Shown: positions 33,989 through 42,403 of the stretch, piece after piece
Numbering within the stretch: the first letter of the stretch is position 1
Layout: each line of letters opens with the position of its first letter
Notes under the pieces: generated by a model
What the model was told of the DNA's origin: nothing
The model's input: the letters and a program-made list of their open reading frames with translations, nothing else
Databases searched by the model: none
Assembly: GCF_020023995.1 (NCBI RefSeq)
Contig: NZ_NRRD01000015.1
Coordinates: 23,246 to 87,245, forward strand
Direction: 5' to 3'
DNA from: Rhodobacter sp. TJ_12
GTDB lineage: Bacteria; Pseudomonadota; Alphaproteobacteria; Rhodobacterales; Rhodobacteraceae
Length of the DNA: 64,000 nt
Program-made: the position numbers and the translations under genes

Positions 33989-34906
33989 TTAGACCGGGCG
34001 ACCGCGGATCGTGCAGACCTCATGATAGATTGCCGCCTCGCGGTCGGCATCCAGCATTTGCTGCGCCTCGCTGGCCGAGATAGGCTCTGCCCCCGCCGGG
34101 TCACGGTAAAAGGCGCAGCGGAAATCGTGGTCCAGCCCGGTGCCCCCCAGCGCCTTTTCCAACGCGACGAAGAAAGAAATATCCGTCCCGGCATGCTGGC
34201 GCACGATCTGACCTTGCAGCTTTTCAGGCGTGTAGCCATTGGCCTCGAACATATCAAACAGCACCGGAACGCCAACCCGCGCCCCGAAATTAAGGATCAC
34301 ATCGGCCTTTGGTGCACGCGCGCGCAGACGCCGCAGCAATGCCTCGTTCAGGCCCAAACCAACGGCATTGAAGGGGAATTCCTCGAATTCGGTCCACGGG
34401 TAGTAATGCGCGATATGGTCGTCTTCGCGCACATCCGCCCCCTCGCCCAATTCGGTGCGGTGCAGTTTGCGAAAGGCATCAAAGCGCGGATCGCCCGGGC
34501 AGGCGACCTGTGGCAGACAGCCGATCACCGCATCCGTTTGCGCAATTTCTTCCTGCGCTTCGGGCGTGTCGATCAGGCTGACCGCCCCATGGACCGGGTG
34601 GAACAGATGCGCCTGTTCCGGCGCAAGGCTTTGCACATTGCGTTCGGCCAGATCGGCCATGCGCGGGTCAAGGTCACTACCCGAAACCCGCGCGGCGCCG
34701 CACAGCCGCAACAGGAAAGCCGCATTCGCGCCGGTGCCGATCCCCACCTCATAGACACGCTTTCCGGCAAGATCGGCCTTTTCCAAGGCGCGCTGAAAAG
34801 TCTGCGTCCAAGGATCGCTTGGGTCAAAGGCGAATTCGGGGGCATGGGGGGTGGCGTCGCTCTCCAGCTCGTCAATTTGCGGTGCGGTCAAGTCTGAATG
34901 GCTCAT
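33989..34906 (-). CDS. SAM-dependent methyltransferase-like protein
   Basis: A 305-residue class I methyltransferase fold. Motif I is VYEVGIGTGANAAFLL, then GSDLDPRMADLAERN, then IGCLPQV and VILNFGARVG. The post-I Asp and the NPPY-region equivalent are recognisable but not diagnostic of a substrate. The start MSHSDLTAPQ follows the decarboxylase-like gene by 51 bp. It belongs to a minus-strand run: aminotransferase, TusA-like, decarboxylase-like, methyltransferase, aldehyde dehydrogenase. A role in modifying a small amine or amino acid is inferred only from context. Confidence 0.75.
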   Translation of the reverse strand: MSHSDLTAPQIDELESDATPHAPEFAFDPSDPWTQTFQRALEKADLAGKRVYEVGIGTGANAAFLLRLCGAARVSGSDLDPRMADLAERNVQSLAPEQAHLFHPVHGAVSLIDTPEAQEEIAQTDAVIGCLPQVACPGDPRFDAFRKLHRTELGEGADVREDDHIAHYYPWTEFEEFPFNAVGLGLNEALLRRLRARAPKADVILNFGARVGVPVLFDMFEANGYTPEKLQGQIVRQHAGTDISFFVALEKALGGTGLDHDFRCAFYRDPAGAEPISASEAQQMLDADREAAIYHEVCTIRGRPV

Positions 34907-34957
34907 GTCTCTTCCGTGAAAATAGCAAGGGCGCCGCCGCAATCGGCGGCCCCCATA

Positions 34958-36211
34958 TCAATCCAGCAGCAGCACGCTGCGTGCATCGCCGCGCAGGCAA
35001 TGATCCGAGCGCATCGAGGCGGCATAGCCGCCCGCATTGATCAGCGCGATCACATCGCCCTCTTGCGGGTCGGGCAACGGGTGATCTTCGGCCCATTTGT
35101 CGAGCGCCTCGTTGACATTGCCCACAAGAGTGAACGGGCTGGGCGCCGCGTCGCGCGGGGCGGCGGGCACCGGCTCGCAGGGCAGGCCGTAAAAGGCAGG
35201 CTCCATCGCAAGGTTGAACCCGGCATCAAGGCCCAGAAATTCCACCGCCTTGCGGCGTTCGCGATAGGTGACAGAGGCAAGCAGCACCCCCGCATCCTTG
35301 ATCAGAAAATCGCCCGGCTCGACCGAAACGGTCAGCCCTGCGCCGCCATAGGCCTGCGCGATAGTCTTGGCCCAAAGATCAAGATCCAGCGGTGCATCGC
35401 TGGCGCGATGCGGCACGCCCAGCCCGCCGCCGATGTTAATATCCGTCAACCCGGGCAATTGCGCGATGAAGGCGCGGCTCGCCTCCAAAACAGCGGCGAA
35501 TTGGGTCATTTCCCGATCCAGATAGCCGCAGCCCGCATGGAAATGCAGCCGGGTGATGGTCAACCCGTGCTTGCGCGCAATCTCGATCGCTTCGGGCAGC
35601 CGGTCCAGATAAATCCCGAATTTCGTGGCCGCCGTGCCGCTATATTGCAGCATCTCGCTGCCGCCATAACCAATGCCACGGTCGGGGTTGATGCGCAGCC
35701 CGACTTTGCGCCCGGGGCAGATCTGCCCAAAGCGGTCCAGCGCGGCCAGCGAGTCGAAATTGATCGCGATCCCCTCGAACCGAGCCAGCGTTTCGATATC
35801 GGCGCGGCTGAGCGAGGTGCCGGTGAAAGAGATATCTTCTTCACGAAAGCCGCAAGACAGCGCATGCAGCAATTCTTCGGGCGAGCAGATATCGGCCCCG
35901 CACAGCCCCTGCCCCGCAAGGTAAGACAAAAGCTGCGGCGTGCGATTGGCCTTGATCGCGTAATAAACCCGGTGATCCAGCCCGGCCCGGTCCAAGGCGC
36001 GGTGCAATTGGCCCAGCTTTTCAGTGACGCGGGGCGCGCGGATCACATAGGCGGGCGTGCCGATCTTGCGCGCCAAAGCCTCCAGATCGGCGGTGCCAAG
36101 ATGCAGATGCCCACCCCGCAGGGCCAAATCGTCGCGTTGCCACCATGGGGCCGTCGCGGCGGCGGGGGCCGCAGCCGCAGTCTTGGGTAACTCTACCTCT
36201 GTCTCAGACAT
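34958..36211 (-). CDS. Group III PLP decarboxylase-like protein (alanine-racemase fold)
   Basis: A 417-residue homologue of diaminopimelate and ornithine decarboxylases. The PLP lysine is in YYAIKANRTPQLL, with HFHAGCGYL, INIGGGLGVP and SVEPGDFLIKD for PLP binding. In LysA-type enzymes the partner subunit supplies a Cys in a GPxCESxD motif. Here the matching place reads LVGNVNEALDKWA, so the catalytic Cys is missing. The start MSETEVELPK overlaps the TusA-like gene by 8 bp. An Ala/Pro-rich N-terminus precedes the domain. The substrate and reaction may differ from canonical decarboxylation. Confidence 0.82.
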   Translation of the reverse strand: MSETEVELPKTAAAAPAAATAPWWQRDDLALRGGHLHLGTADLEALARKIGTPAYVIRAPRVTEKLGQLHRALDRAGLDHRVYYAIKANRTPQLLSYLAGQGLCGADICSPEELLHALSCGFREEDISFTGTSLSRADIETLARFEGIAINFDSLAALDRFGQICPGRKVGLRINPDRGIGYGGSEMLQYSGTAATKFGIYLDRLPEAIEIARKHGLTITRLHFHAGCGYLDREMTQFAAVLEASRAFIAQLPGLTDINIGGGLGVPHRASDAPLDLDLWAKTIAQAYGGAGLTVSVEPGDFLIKDAGVLLASVTYRERRKAVEFLGLDAGFNLAMEPAFYGLPCEPVPAAPRDAAPSPFTLVGNVNEALDKWAEDHPLPDPQEGDVIALINAGGYAASMRSDHCLRGDARSVLLLD

Positions 36212-36473
36212 GTCGAGCCGTCCCTTGCGGCGCCGATCGCGTCTTGGCCACGGGGCCTTCGGGTGCTTCGGCGCTCGAATAGACCAGCCGCACATCTGTG
36301 CTTTCGCCGGTCAGGCACGCGGCGACCCGGTCGGGCGCGGTGCAGGCGCGATCAACCAAAACATCCAGCGGCAAACCACAATCTTGCCGGCCGACGACCG
36401 CTTGTTTGATCCGCAGCACCGTCAGGGGGGCCGAAAGGCCACGGCAATCGATGAAGCTTGTCGGTTGGCTCAT
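36204..36473 (-). CDS. TusA/SirA-like protein without the sulfur-carrier Cys
   Basis: An 89-residue protein whose start SFIDCRGLSAPLTVLRIKQAV resembles the TusA motif DxxGLxCPxP. The sulfur-carrying Cys before the first Pro is replaced by Ala, and a Cys appears two residues after the start of the motif (DCRG). The rest (LDVLVDRACTAPDRVAACL) keeps the alpha-beta pattern. It overlaps the decarboxylase-like gene by 8 bp, so the two are coupled. The role is unknown: it could be a structural subunit of that enzyme or use a relocated Cys. Confidence 0.7.
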   Translation of the reverse strand: MSQPTSFIDCRGLSAPLTVLRIKQAVVGRQDCGLPLDVLVDRACTAPDRVAACLTGESTDVRLVYSSAEAPEGPVAKTRSAPQGTARHV

Positions 36474-36561
36474 GTTTCGTCTCCTTCGTTCTCTGGGCGG
36501 CTTTGCCGCTTTTAGGGTCGTCAGCATGTCCGGGCACCGTGCCCCGCCCGAAGGCCGGGTG

Positions 36562-37980
36562 TTAGAGCTTGCCCGCTTTAAGATCGGCCTCGGCCCGGTT
36601 CAGGGCGTCGGCAAGAATGGCAACGATCCGGTCGATATCGGCGCGTTCGATGATCAGCGGCGGCGACAGGATGCACAGGTTTTCATAGGGCCGCACCAAG
36701 AGCCCCGCCTCTTGGCAATAGCTGTCCACCCGCTGCGCGAGCGCCATATTCGCCGCCGTCGGGCCGATTTCTTCGCCGGTCCAGCATTCCACGCAGGCCA
36801 TCAGATGATCGCCGCGCACCGTGTAAACGATATCTTCTCCGCGCAATTCGCGCAGCTTTTCGATGAAGTAAGGGCCGACATCGCGCACATGGCCGCAGAT
36901 ATCCTCGCGCTCCATGATCTCGATATTGGCCAGCGCCACCGCACAGGCGACGGGATGGCCCGAATAGGTAAACCCATTCGAGAACACAGGCTTGTCGGCA
37001 GGCGCATTCTTGGCCAGCGCCGAGGCGATCCGGTCTGAGACCAACACCGCCCCCAAGGGCTGATAGCCCGACGACAGCCCTTTGGCGGTGATGACCATGT
37101 CCGGCTCCAGCCCGAAGCGCACCTCCGAGGCAAAGAAATGCCCCAACCGCCCGAAGCCGGTCACCACCTCATCGGAAATATAAAGGATGCCGTATTTGTG
37201 GCACAGATCGCAGGTGGCCTTTTGGTAGCCTTCGGGGGGCGTCAGCACCCCACCCGAGGCCATGATCGGCTCGGCGATGAAACAGGCGATCTTGTCGGGG
37301 CCGATGCGCTTGATTTCGGCTTCCATCTCGGACAGCAATTCTTGCAGCTTTTCTTCCGCCGAGAGGTTGGAGCGATCCGGGTCATAGCCCGGGCTCGACA
37401 AATGATGCACGAAGCCCGCTTCGTAGTGAAACAGCGTGCGATCCGCCGATTTGCCCGACAGCGATTGCGTCAGATAGGTGCCGCCGTGATAGGCATTGAT
37501 CCGCGACAGCACATGGCGCCGCTCTGGCTGGCCCTGCGCCGCGAAATGGTAATGCGCGATGCGAATGGCGGATTCCACCGCGGTCGAGCCGCAGGTGGTG
37601 AAATGCACCCGGTTCAGATCGCCCGGCGACAGCGAAGCGAGTTTTTCCGCCAGCCGCGCGGCCGGTTCGCTCGAAACATCGCCAAAGGGGGTGTAATAGG
37701 CCATTTTGCGGGCCTGATCGGCCATTGCCTCGGCCAATTCCTCGCGCCCGTAGCCCAAGGTCATGCACCACATGCCACCAATGGCATCCAGATAGCTTTT
37801 GCCTTCGCTGTCGCGCACCCGCACGCCCTTGGCCGTGCTGATGACCAGCGCATCTTGCGTGCCAAGGCTGCTCAGATCGGCCCAAGGGTGCAGCACATGG
37901 CGCGCATCGGCTTGCGGGATCGATGCGGGCGCCGTGGTGCCGGTTTCGGTCTTCGGGGCGTTTTCAGCCACTAACTCCAT
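36562..37980 (-). CDS. Class III PLP aminotransferase
   Basis: A 472-residue omega-aminotransferase family enzyme. Motifs: HVLHPWADLSSLG, YLDAIGGMWCMTLGYG, the PLP-phosphate site TCGSTAVESAIRIA, AYHGGTYLTQSLSG, the Asp in YISDEVVTGFGRLG and the Schiff-base Lys in MVITAKGLSSGYQPLGAV. It resembles taurine- and diamine-type transaminases more than ornithine aminotransferase, but the substrate cannot be read from sequence. It is first of the minus-strand run that continues with the TusA-like gene 88 bp downstream. A 504-bp gap upstream holds a 17-bp palindrome. Confidence 0.92.
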   Translation of the reverse strand: MELVAENAPKTETGTTAPASIPQADARHVLHPWADLSSLGTQDALVISTAKGVRVRDSEGKSYLDAIGGMWCMTLGYGREELAEAMADQARKMAYYTPFGDVSSEPAARLAEKLASLSPGDLNRVHFTTCGSTAVESAIRIAHYHFAAQGQPERRHVLSRINAYHGGTYLTQSLSGKSADRTLFHYEAGFVHHLSSPGYDPDRSNLSAEEKLQELLSEMEAEIKRIGPDKIACFIAEPIMASGGVLTPPEGYQKATCDLCHKYGILYISDEVVTGFGRLGHFFASEVRFGLEPDMVITAKGLSSGYQPLGAVLVSDRIASALAKNAPADKPVFSNGFTYSGHPVACAVALANIEIMEREDICGHVRDVGPYFIEKLRELRGEDIVYTVRGDHLMACVECWTGEEIGPTAANMALAQRVDSYCQEAGLLVRPYENLCILSPPLIIERADIDRIVAILADALNRAEADLKAGKL

Positions 37981-38484
37981 GAAGGTTGCGCCTCCTGGTT
38001 TCGCGCCACGCGCGATATGGGTGATTTACGGCCCCAGTCGGGCCTGAACGGATAAAAACGGCCAGCCGGCGCGGGAACGCGCCAGCCCTGTCACGGCTTG
38101 ATGACCTTTGGTCGAAAACCGATCCAGACGGAGCCGCCACCGAGAAAGGCGTCACTTATGTCGGGCCTCTGCGCCCCTGCGCTCTCCTCGGATTCTCACC
38201 CTATACTTGCCATAATCGCCCCCCCAACTAAACCCGAGGGCGCCAAGTTTTCCAAAATGCGACACAATACCCCACAAAAGCGTCGCTTTTGCCCATTCGA
38301 TAGGCATGATGCGCCGCCTGCAGGCAGTCCGCTATCAAACGCCTGAAAATCCGATCAAAAGACTGGGACGAGGCGGCGCGCAGGGTTGACGCCCTTGCGC
38401 GCCAGCCGCGCACAAGCTCTCCCAAACGGCGCCGAGCAAAGCCCGCCCCAGTTTTCCAGTCAAACCGCGCGGCAAGCAGCCAAA
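37981..38484. other. Intergenic region with a 17-bp palindrome
   Basis: The upstream region of the aminotransferase gene and the downstream region of phnM. CAAAAGCGTCGCTTTTG (38275-38291) is a perfect palindrome about a central T and the likeliest operator. It lies about 300 bp upstream of the aminotransferase start in an AT-richer patch (38200-38300). No gene of its own is supported in any frame. Confidence 0.5.
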
Positions 38485-39648
38485 CTAGCCGACGCGCTGG
38501 CCTTTGACCCAGACCCCGCGCAGCGCCGCCGTGCGCCCGATCCGATGCGCGCGAATAAGATCGGCGCGCAAACCCGGTTCGATCCGGCCACGATCGCTTA
38601 GCCCGACCGCTTGCGCCGGGGCATCGGTCACCGTGGCCAGCCCACGCGCCACATCGCCCCAGATATCGCCCAGCATCAGCGCCGCCGACAGCAGCGCCGA
38701 GGGCACATAGTCCGACGACAAAATGTCCAAAAGCCCTGCCTCGGCTAGCTCGTGCGCGGCGACATTGCCCGAATGCGAGCCACCGCGAATAAGGTTCGGC
38801 GCACCCATCATCACCGCAATGCCCGCCCGATGGCAGGCTTGGGCGGCCTCAAACGTCGTGGGGAATTCGGCAAATTGCACGCCATGGCGTTTCGAGGTTT
38901 CGACCTGTTCGGCGGTCGTATCATCATGGCTGGCCAGCACCGCGCCATATCGCGCCGCTGCCGCCACCGCGCCCGCCTCATGCGCCGCGCCCAGCCGCGC
39001 GCGCAGGGCGCGCTGCGCCGCCACATGGTCCTCGAACCCTTCGGGGCTTAGCGCATGCTTGCCGATCACATAGTCGCGCAGCTTGTCTAGATCGCGAAAT
39101 TGCCGCTCGCCGGGGGTGTGATCCATCAAGCTGACAATGCCCACCCGATCTTCCGGCCCGAATTTGGCCAGTTCTTCCAGCAATGTCTCCGAACAGGTTT
39201 CGGCCCGCAAATGCAGATAATGCGAGATACGGAACCCCGCACGCGCGCGCATTTCCAGAATTTCATCGGCCAGCGCGCGCGCATATTCGCGGTAGTCCCC
39301 GCGCGCGCCAGAGGCCCCGATGGACCCCACCCGCAAGGCATCGAACACCGTCGTAATCCCGACCGAGCATAATTCGGCATCATGGGCGATGATTGCATCG
39401 GCATGAGGCCAGTCGACCTTGGGCCGCGGCTCGATATGGCGTTCCAGATTGTCGGTGTGCAATTCAATCAAACCCGGCGCCACAAGATCGCCGCCGCAAT
39501 CCTCGGCCCCGGCTGGCACTTGGGTGCCCTCTCGAATTTCGGCAATAATCCCGCCCCGCAGCACCAGCGCGCCGGGCATCACCCGATCGGGCAGCACAAG
39601 GTTTGCATTGGCCAAAATGGTCTCGGTCTGGACCGGCATGTCTTTCAT
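38485..39648 (-). CDS. phnM: PhnM, ribose methylphosphonate triphosphate diphosphatase
   Basis: A 387-residue amidohydrolase-fold enzyme that removes diphosphate from alpha-D-ribose 1-methylphosphonate 5-triphosphate. Seen: GGDLVAPGLIELHTDNLERHIEPRP (metal site HxD region), VGIVSLMDHTPGERQF, AVLASHDDTTAEQV and SSDYVPSALLSAAL, all characteristic of PhnM. The start MKDMPVQTE has AAGGGG upstream. It stands apart from phnGHIJKLN, with the divergent DUF1045 gene between it and phnN. Confidence 0.95.
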   Translation of the reverse strand: MKDMPVQTETILANANLVLPDRVMPGALVLRGGIIAEIREGTQVPAGAEDCGGDLVAPGLIELHTDNLERHIEPRPKVDWPHADAIIAHDAELCSVGITTVFDALRVGSIGASGARGDYREYARALADEILEMRARAGFRISHYLHLRAETCSETLLEELAKFGPEDRVGIVSLMDHTPGERQFRDLDKLRDYVIGKHALSPEGFEDHVAAQRALRARLGAAHEAGAVAAAARYGAVLASHDDTTAEQVETSKRHGVQFAEFPTTFEAAQACHRAGIAVMMGAPNLIRGGSHSGNVAAHELAEAGLLDILSSDYVPSALLSAALMLGDIWGDVARGLATVTDAPAQAVGLSDRGRIEPGLRADLIRAHRIGRTAALRGVWVKGQRVG

Positions 39649-39698
39649 CGTGAAAGCCCCTTGGTTGCTGGGTTGCGGTTGGTGGTGTTGCAGGCCAG

Positions 39699-39716
39699 TG
39701 TCACATCGCGGTGACA
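39699..39716. promoter_or_regulatory. Hyphenated palindrome between phnM and DUF1045
   Basis: TGTCACATCGCGGTGACA, arms TGTCAC and GTGACA with a 6-bp centre, lies in the 89-bp divergent promoter gap, 22 bp from the DUF1045 start and 51 bp from phnM. It could be a shared operator. The TGTCAC half resembles a PhoB half-site, but PhoB boxes are direct repeats, so another regulator is more likely. Confidence 0.5.
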
Positions 39717-39737
39717 AAGCGCTGCCAAGGAGAGGCT

Positions 39738-40415
39738 ATGCAGATCGAACGCTACGCCCTTTATTTCGCCCCGAATGATCGCGCGCTGTCGCAGGCCGCC
39801 GCAGCTTGGCTGGGCTGGGATGCCGAAACCGGTTGCGCGGTGGCCCAACCCGCGATTGCCGGTCTGGCGGCGGCCACCGCCGCGCCGCGCAAATACGGGT
39901 TTCATGGCACGCTCAAGGCGCCGTTCCGGCTGGACCCGGCCTATCGCACCGACGATCTGGCCGAGGCTTTGGCCCATGCGGCCACGCAAATTGCCCCGGT
40001 CGATCTGCCGGGCCTTGCGGTGGCGCGCTTGGCCGGGCGCTTTTTGGCGCTGCGACCCGATGGGAATGAGGCCGGTCTGCGCGAGATCGCCAGTGAGGTG
40101 GTGACCCGGTTCGAGCCTTTTCGCGCGCCGCCAAGTGCGGCAGAGATCGCCCGCCGCAAGCCCGAGACGCTGACGCCGCGCCAACGTGACCTGCTGCACG
40201 CCTTTGGCTACCCCTATGTGTTTGAGGAATTCCGCTTTCACCTGACCCTGACCGGCGATCTGCCGGAACCCGAGCTGGACCGGTTGCAGCCCGAAGCCGT
40301 GGCCTATTTCACCCCGCATCTGCCCCGGCCCTTCCGGGTCGATCAGATTTGCCTGTTTGGCGAGGATGCGCAGGGCCGGTTTCATATTCTGTCCCGTCAT
40401 ACACTTTCGGGCTGA
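39738..40415 (+). CDS. DUF1045 phosphonate-locus protein, 2H phosphoesterase-like
   Basis: A 225-residue protein of the DUF1045 family found in phn clusters, with the two HxT/S-type motifs of 2H phosphoesterases: FHGTLKAPF and FHLTLTGDL. Such a fold could act on cyclic phosphate intermediates of C-P lyase, for example the ribose cyclic phosphate made by PhnJ; this is inference. The start MQIERYALYF has AAGGAG 8 bases upstream. It is encoded opposite to its neighbours and its 3' end overlaps phnN by 19 bp. Confidence 0.88.
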   Translation: MQIERYALYFAPNDRALSQAAAAWLGWDAETGCAVAQPAIAGLAAATAAPRKYGFHGTLKAPFRLDPAYRTDDLAEALAHAATQIAPVDLPGLAVARLAGRFLALRPDGNEAGLREIASEVVTRFEPFRAPPSAAEIARRKPETLTPRQRDLLHAFGYPYVFEEFRFHLTLTGDLPEPELDRLQPEAVAYFTPHLPRPFRVDQICLFGEDAQGRFHILSRHTLSG

Positions 40416-40936
40416 ACCGCCGCGATCAGCGCAGCAATGCCCGCCTCGGGCGTGGTGTCGTTTTCAACCCGGATCGCCGCAATATCGGCGGGCAAGGGCA
40501 ACGTGGCCCGTTGCAGCCGATGCGCAATCTCTGCCGGGGTTTCGCGCCCCCGCGCGGCCAAGCGTTGCGCCAAAACCTCGGGTGTGACGACGATCTCGAT
40601 CACTTTCAGCGCCGGAAAGACCGCAAGACAGGCGGGCAAAGCCGCCCGCGAGCCATTGAACACCACGTCATGGCCTTGGCGCAGCGGCGCCAGTTCCGCC
40701 GGGCGGATACCGTAATGCAGCCCATGCGCCTCCCAATGCAGGGCAAAGGCGTTGCGGGCCAGTGCGCGCAAGAATGCCAGCGTGCCAAGACTTTCGAAAT
40801 CTTCACTTTCGGCGGCCGGGCGGGTGATGGTGCGCCGCGCGCGATAGATCGCGGGCCGGGCCGCGATCAGCCCGGAAATCAGCCGGTCCTTGCCCGCGCC
40901 CGAGGGGCCGACCACCGCAAACAAACGGCCGGTCAT
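40397..40936 (-). CDS. phnN: PhnN, ribose 1,5-bisphosphokinase
   Basis: A 179-residue kinase of the guanylate-kinase-like fold that turns ribose 1,5-bisphosphate into PRPP at the end of the C-P lyase route. The P-loop is VVGPSGAGKDRLI, followed by YRARRTITRPAAESEDFESL (the R-x-x-T-R-P motif of PhnN). It overlaps phnL by 4 bp and is convergent with DUF1045. Length and motifs are standard. Confidence 0.94.
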   Translation of the reverse strand: MTGRLFAVVGPSGAGKDRLISGLIAARPAIYRARRTITRPAAESEDFESLGTLAFLRALARNAFALHWEAHGLHYGIRPAELAPLRQGHDVVFNGSRAALPACLAVFPALKVIEIVVTPEVLAQRLAARGRETPAEIAHRLQRATLPLPADIAAIRVENDTTPEAGIAALIAAVQPESV

Positions 40937-41616
40937 GCCGCCCTCGCGGGGGTGAAGCGCGTCACATCCACCGCGCGGTCGGCCACACGCGCCCGCGCTG
41001 CCGCGTCATGGAAAATGCCCACGATCGCCGCGCCGCGCGCCTTGGCCGCCTCGATCAGGCCCAAGACGACCTCGCGGTTCGTCGCATCAAGCGAGGCGGT
41101 GGGCTCATCGAGCAACAGCGCCGGGTAAGGATGGGCAAAGCCGCGGGCGATATTCACCCGCTGCTGTTCGCCCCCTGAAAAGGTGGTGGGCGACAGATCC
41201 CAAAGCCGTTCGGGAATATTGAGTGTGTCCAAAAGCGTCTCGGCCCGCGCCAGTGCGTCGGGCTCCGGCACGCCCAGCGCCAGAAGCGGCTCGGCCACCA
41301 CGCGGCGGGTCGGCACACGCGGCACCACGCGCAAAAACTGGCTGACATAGCCCAGCCGGTCGCGGCGCAGCGCGATGATTTCGCGCGGCGTGGCGGTGGC
41401 GACATCCAGCCCGCCCACGCGGATCGCCCCCGAGGCCGCGCGGTAATTGCCCCAGATCATCCGCATCAGCGTGGATTTGCCCGCGCCCGATTGGCCCGTC
41501 AGTGCCACGCACTCGCCCGGGGCCACCGCAAAATGCGCCCCGCTTAGAACGGAAATCACCGCCGCGCCCTGATTGTGCAAGGTGAAGCTTTTCGAGAGAT
41601 TTTCGATTTCGATCAT
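40933..41616 (-). CDS. phnL: PhnL, C-P lyase complex ABC protein
   Basis: A 227-residue ABC ATPase required for methylphosphonate ribosyl transfer by PhnI in the C-P lyase system. Walker A is [11 protein letters not shown], the signature FSGGEQQRV and Walker B PALLLDEPT. DRLGYVSQFLRVVPRVP is typical of PhnL. The start MIEIENLSKSF is the family start; 28 upstream codons are not conserved. It follows phnK by 28 bp and overlaps phnN by 4 bp. Confidence 0.95.
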   Translation of the reverse strand: MIEIENLSKSFTLHNQGAAVISVLSGAHFAVAPGECVALTGQSGAGKSTLMRMIWGNYRAASGAIRVGGLDVATATPREIIALRRDRLGYVSQFLRVVPRVPTRRVVAEPLLALGVPEPDALARAETLLDTLNIPERLWDLSPTTFSGGEQQRVNIARGFAHPYPALLLDEPTASLDATNREVVLGLIEAAKARGAAIVGIFHDAAARARVADRAVDVTRFTPARAA

Positions 41617-41644
41617 CGGCTGTCGCTCCATTTTATGCGTGGCC

Positions 41645-42403
41645 TCACACCTGCAACACCGATGACACCAGCAATTGCGTATAGGCGGCCTGCGGATCAT
41701 CCAGCACCTGATCGGTCAGCCCCGCCTCGATCACCCGGCCATCTTTCATCACCATCAACCGATCAGCCAAAAGCCGCGCCACGGCCAGATCATGCGTAAC
41801 GATGATCACCGCCAAGCCCATTTCGCGCACCAATGCGCGCAGCAAATCCAAAAGCCGGGCTTGCACACTGACATCCAAGCCGCCGGTGGGTTCGTCCATC
41901 ATCACCAGCCGCGGCCCGGTGACCAGATTGCGCGCGATCTGCAACCGTTGCTGCATGCCCCCCGAAAAGGCGCGCGGGCGGTCATCGATCCGGCCTGCGT
42001 CAATCTCCACCCGGCCCAGCCAATCACTGGCGGTTGCGCGAATATCGCCGTAATGGCGCGCGCCCACGGCCATCAGCCGCTCGCCCACATTGCCGCCCGC
42101 ACTGACCCCCATGCGCAGCCCGTCGCGCGGGTTTTGATGCACAAAGGCCCATTCGGTGCGCGCCAGCACGCGCCGTTCAGGCTCCGCCATCGCGCGGGTG
42201 TCGCGGCCCTTGTAAAGGATATGTCCGGCATCGGCAGACAGATGTCCCGCCAAACAGCCCAAAAGCGTGGATTTGCCCGAGCCGCTTTCGCCGACGATCC
42301 CCAGCACCTCGCCGGGATAAAGATCGAAGCTGACCTCGGTGCAGCCGATCCGCGCGCCATAGCGCTTTTCCAGCCCCACCACCTCCAATAGCGGACCGCT
42401 CAT
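41645..42403 (-). CDS. phnK: PhnK, C-P lyase complex ABC protein
   Basis: A 252-residue ABC ATPase that binds the PhnGHIJ core. Walker A is GESGSGKSTLLG, the signature FSGGMQQRLQ and Walker B LVMMDEPT. FVHQNPRDGLRMGVSAGGN is characteristic of PhnK. The start MSGPLLEVVGLEK overlaps the phnJ stop (ATGA). Despite its transporter-like sequence there is no cognate membrane gene; it works in the enzyme complex. Confidence 0.95.
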   Translation of the reverse strand: MSGPLLEVVGLEKRYGARIGCTEVSFDLYPGEVLGIVGESGSGKSTLLGCLAGHLSADAGHILYKGRDTRAMAEPERRVLARTEWAFVHQNPRDGLRMGVSAGGNVGERLMAVGARHYGDIRATASDWLGRVEIDAGRIDDRPRAFSGGMQQRLQIARNLVTGPRLVMMDEPTGGLDVSVQARLLDLLRALVREMGLAVIIVTHDLAVARLLADRLMVMKDGRVIEAGLTDQVLDDPQAAYTQLLVSSVLQV

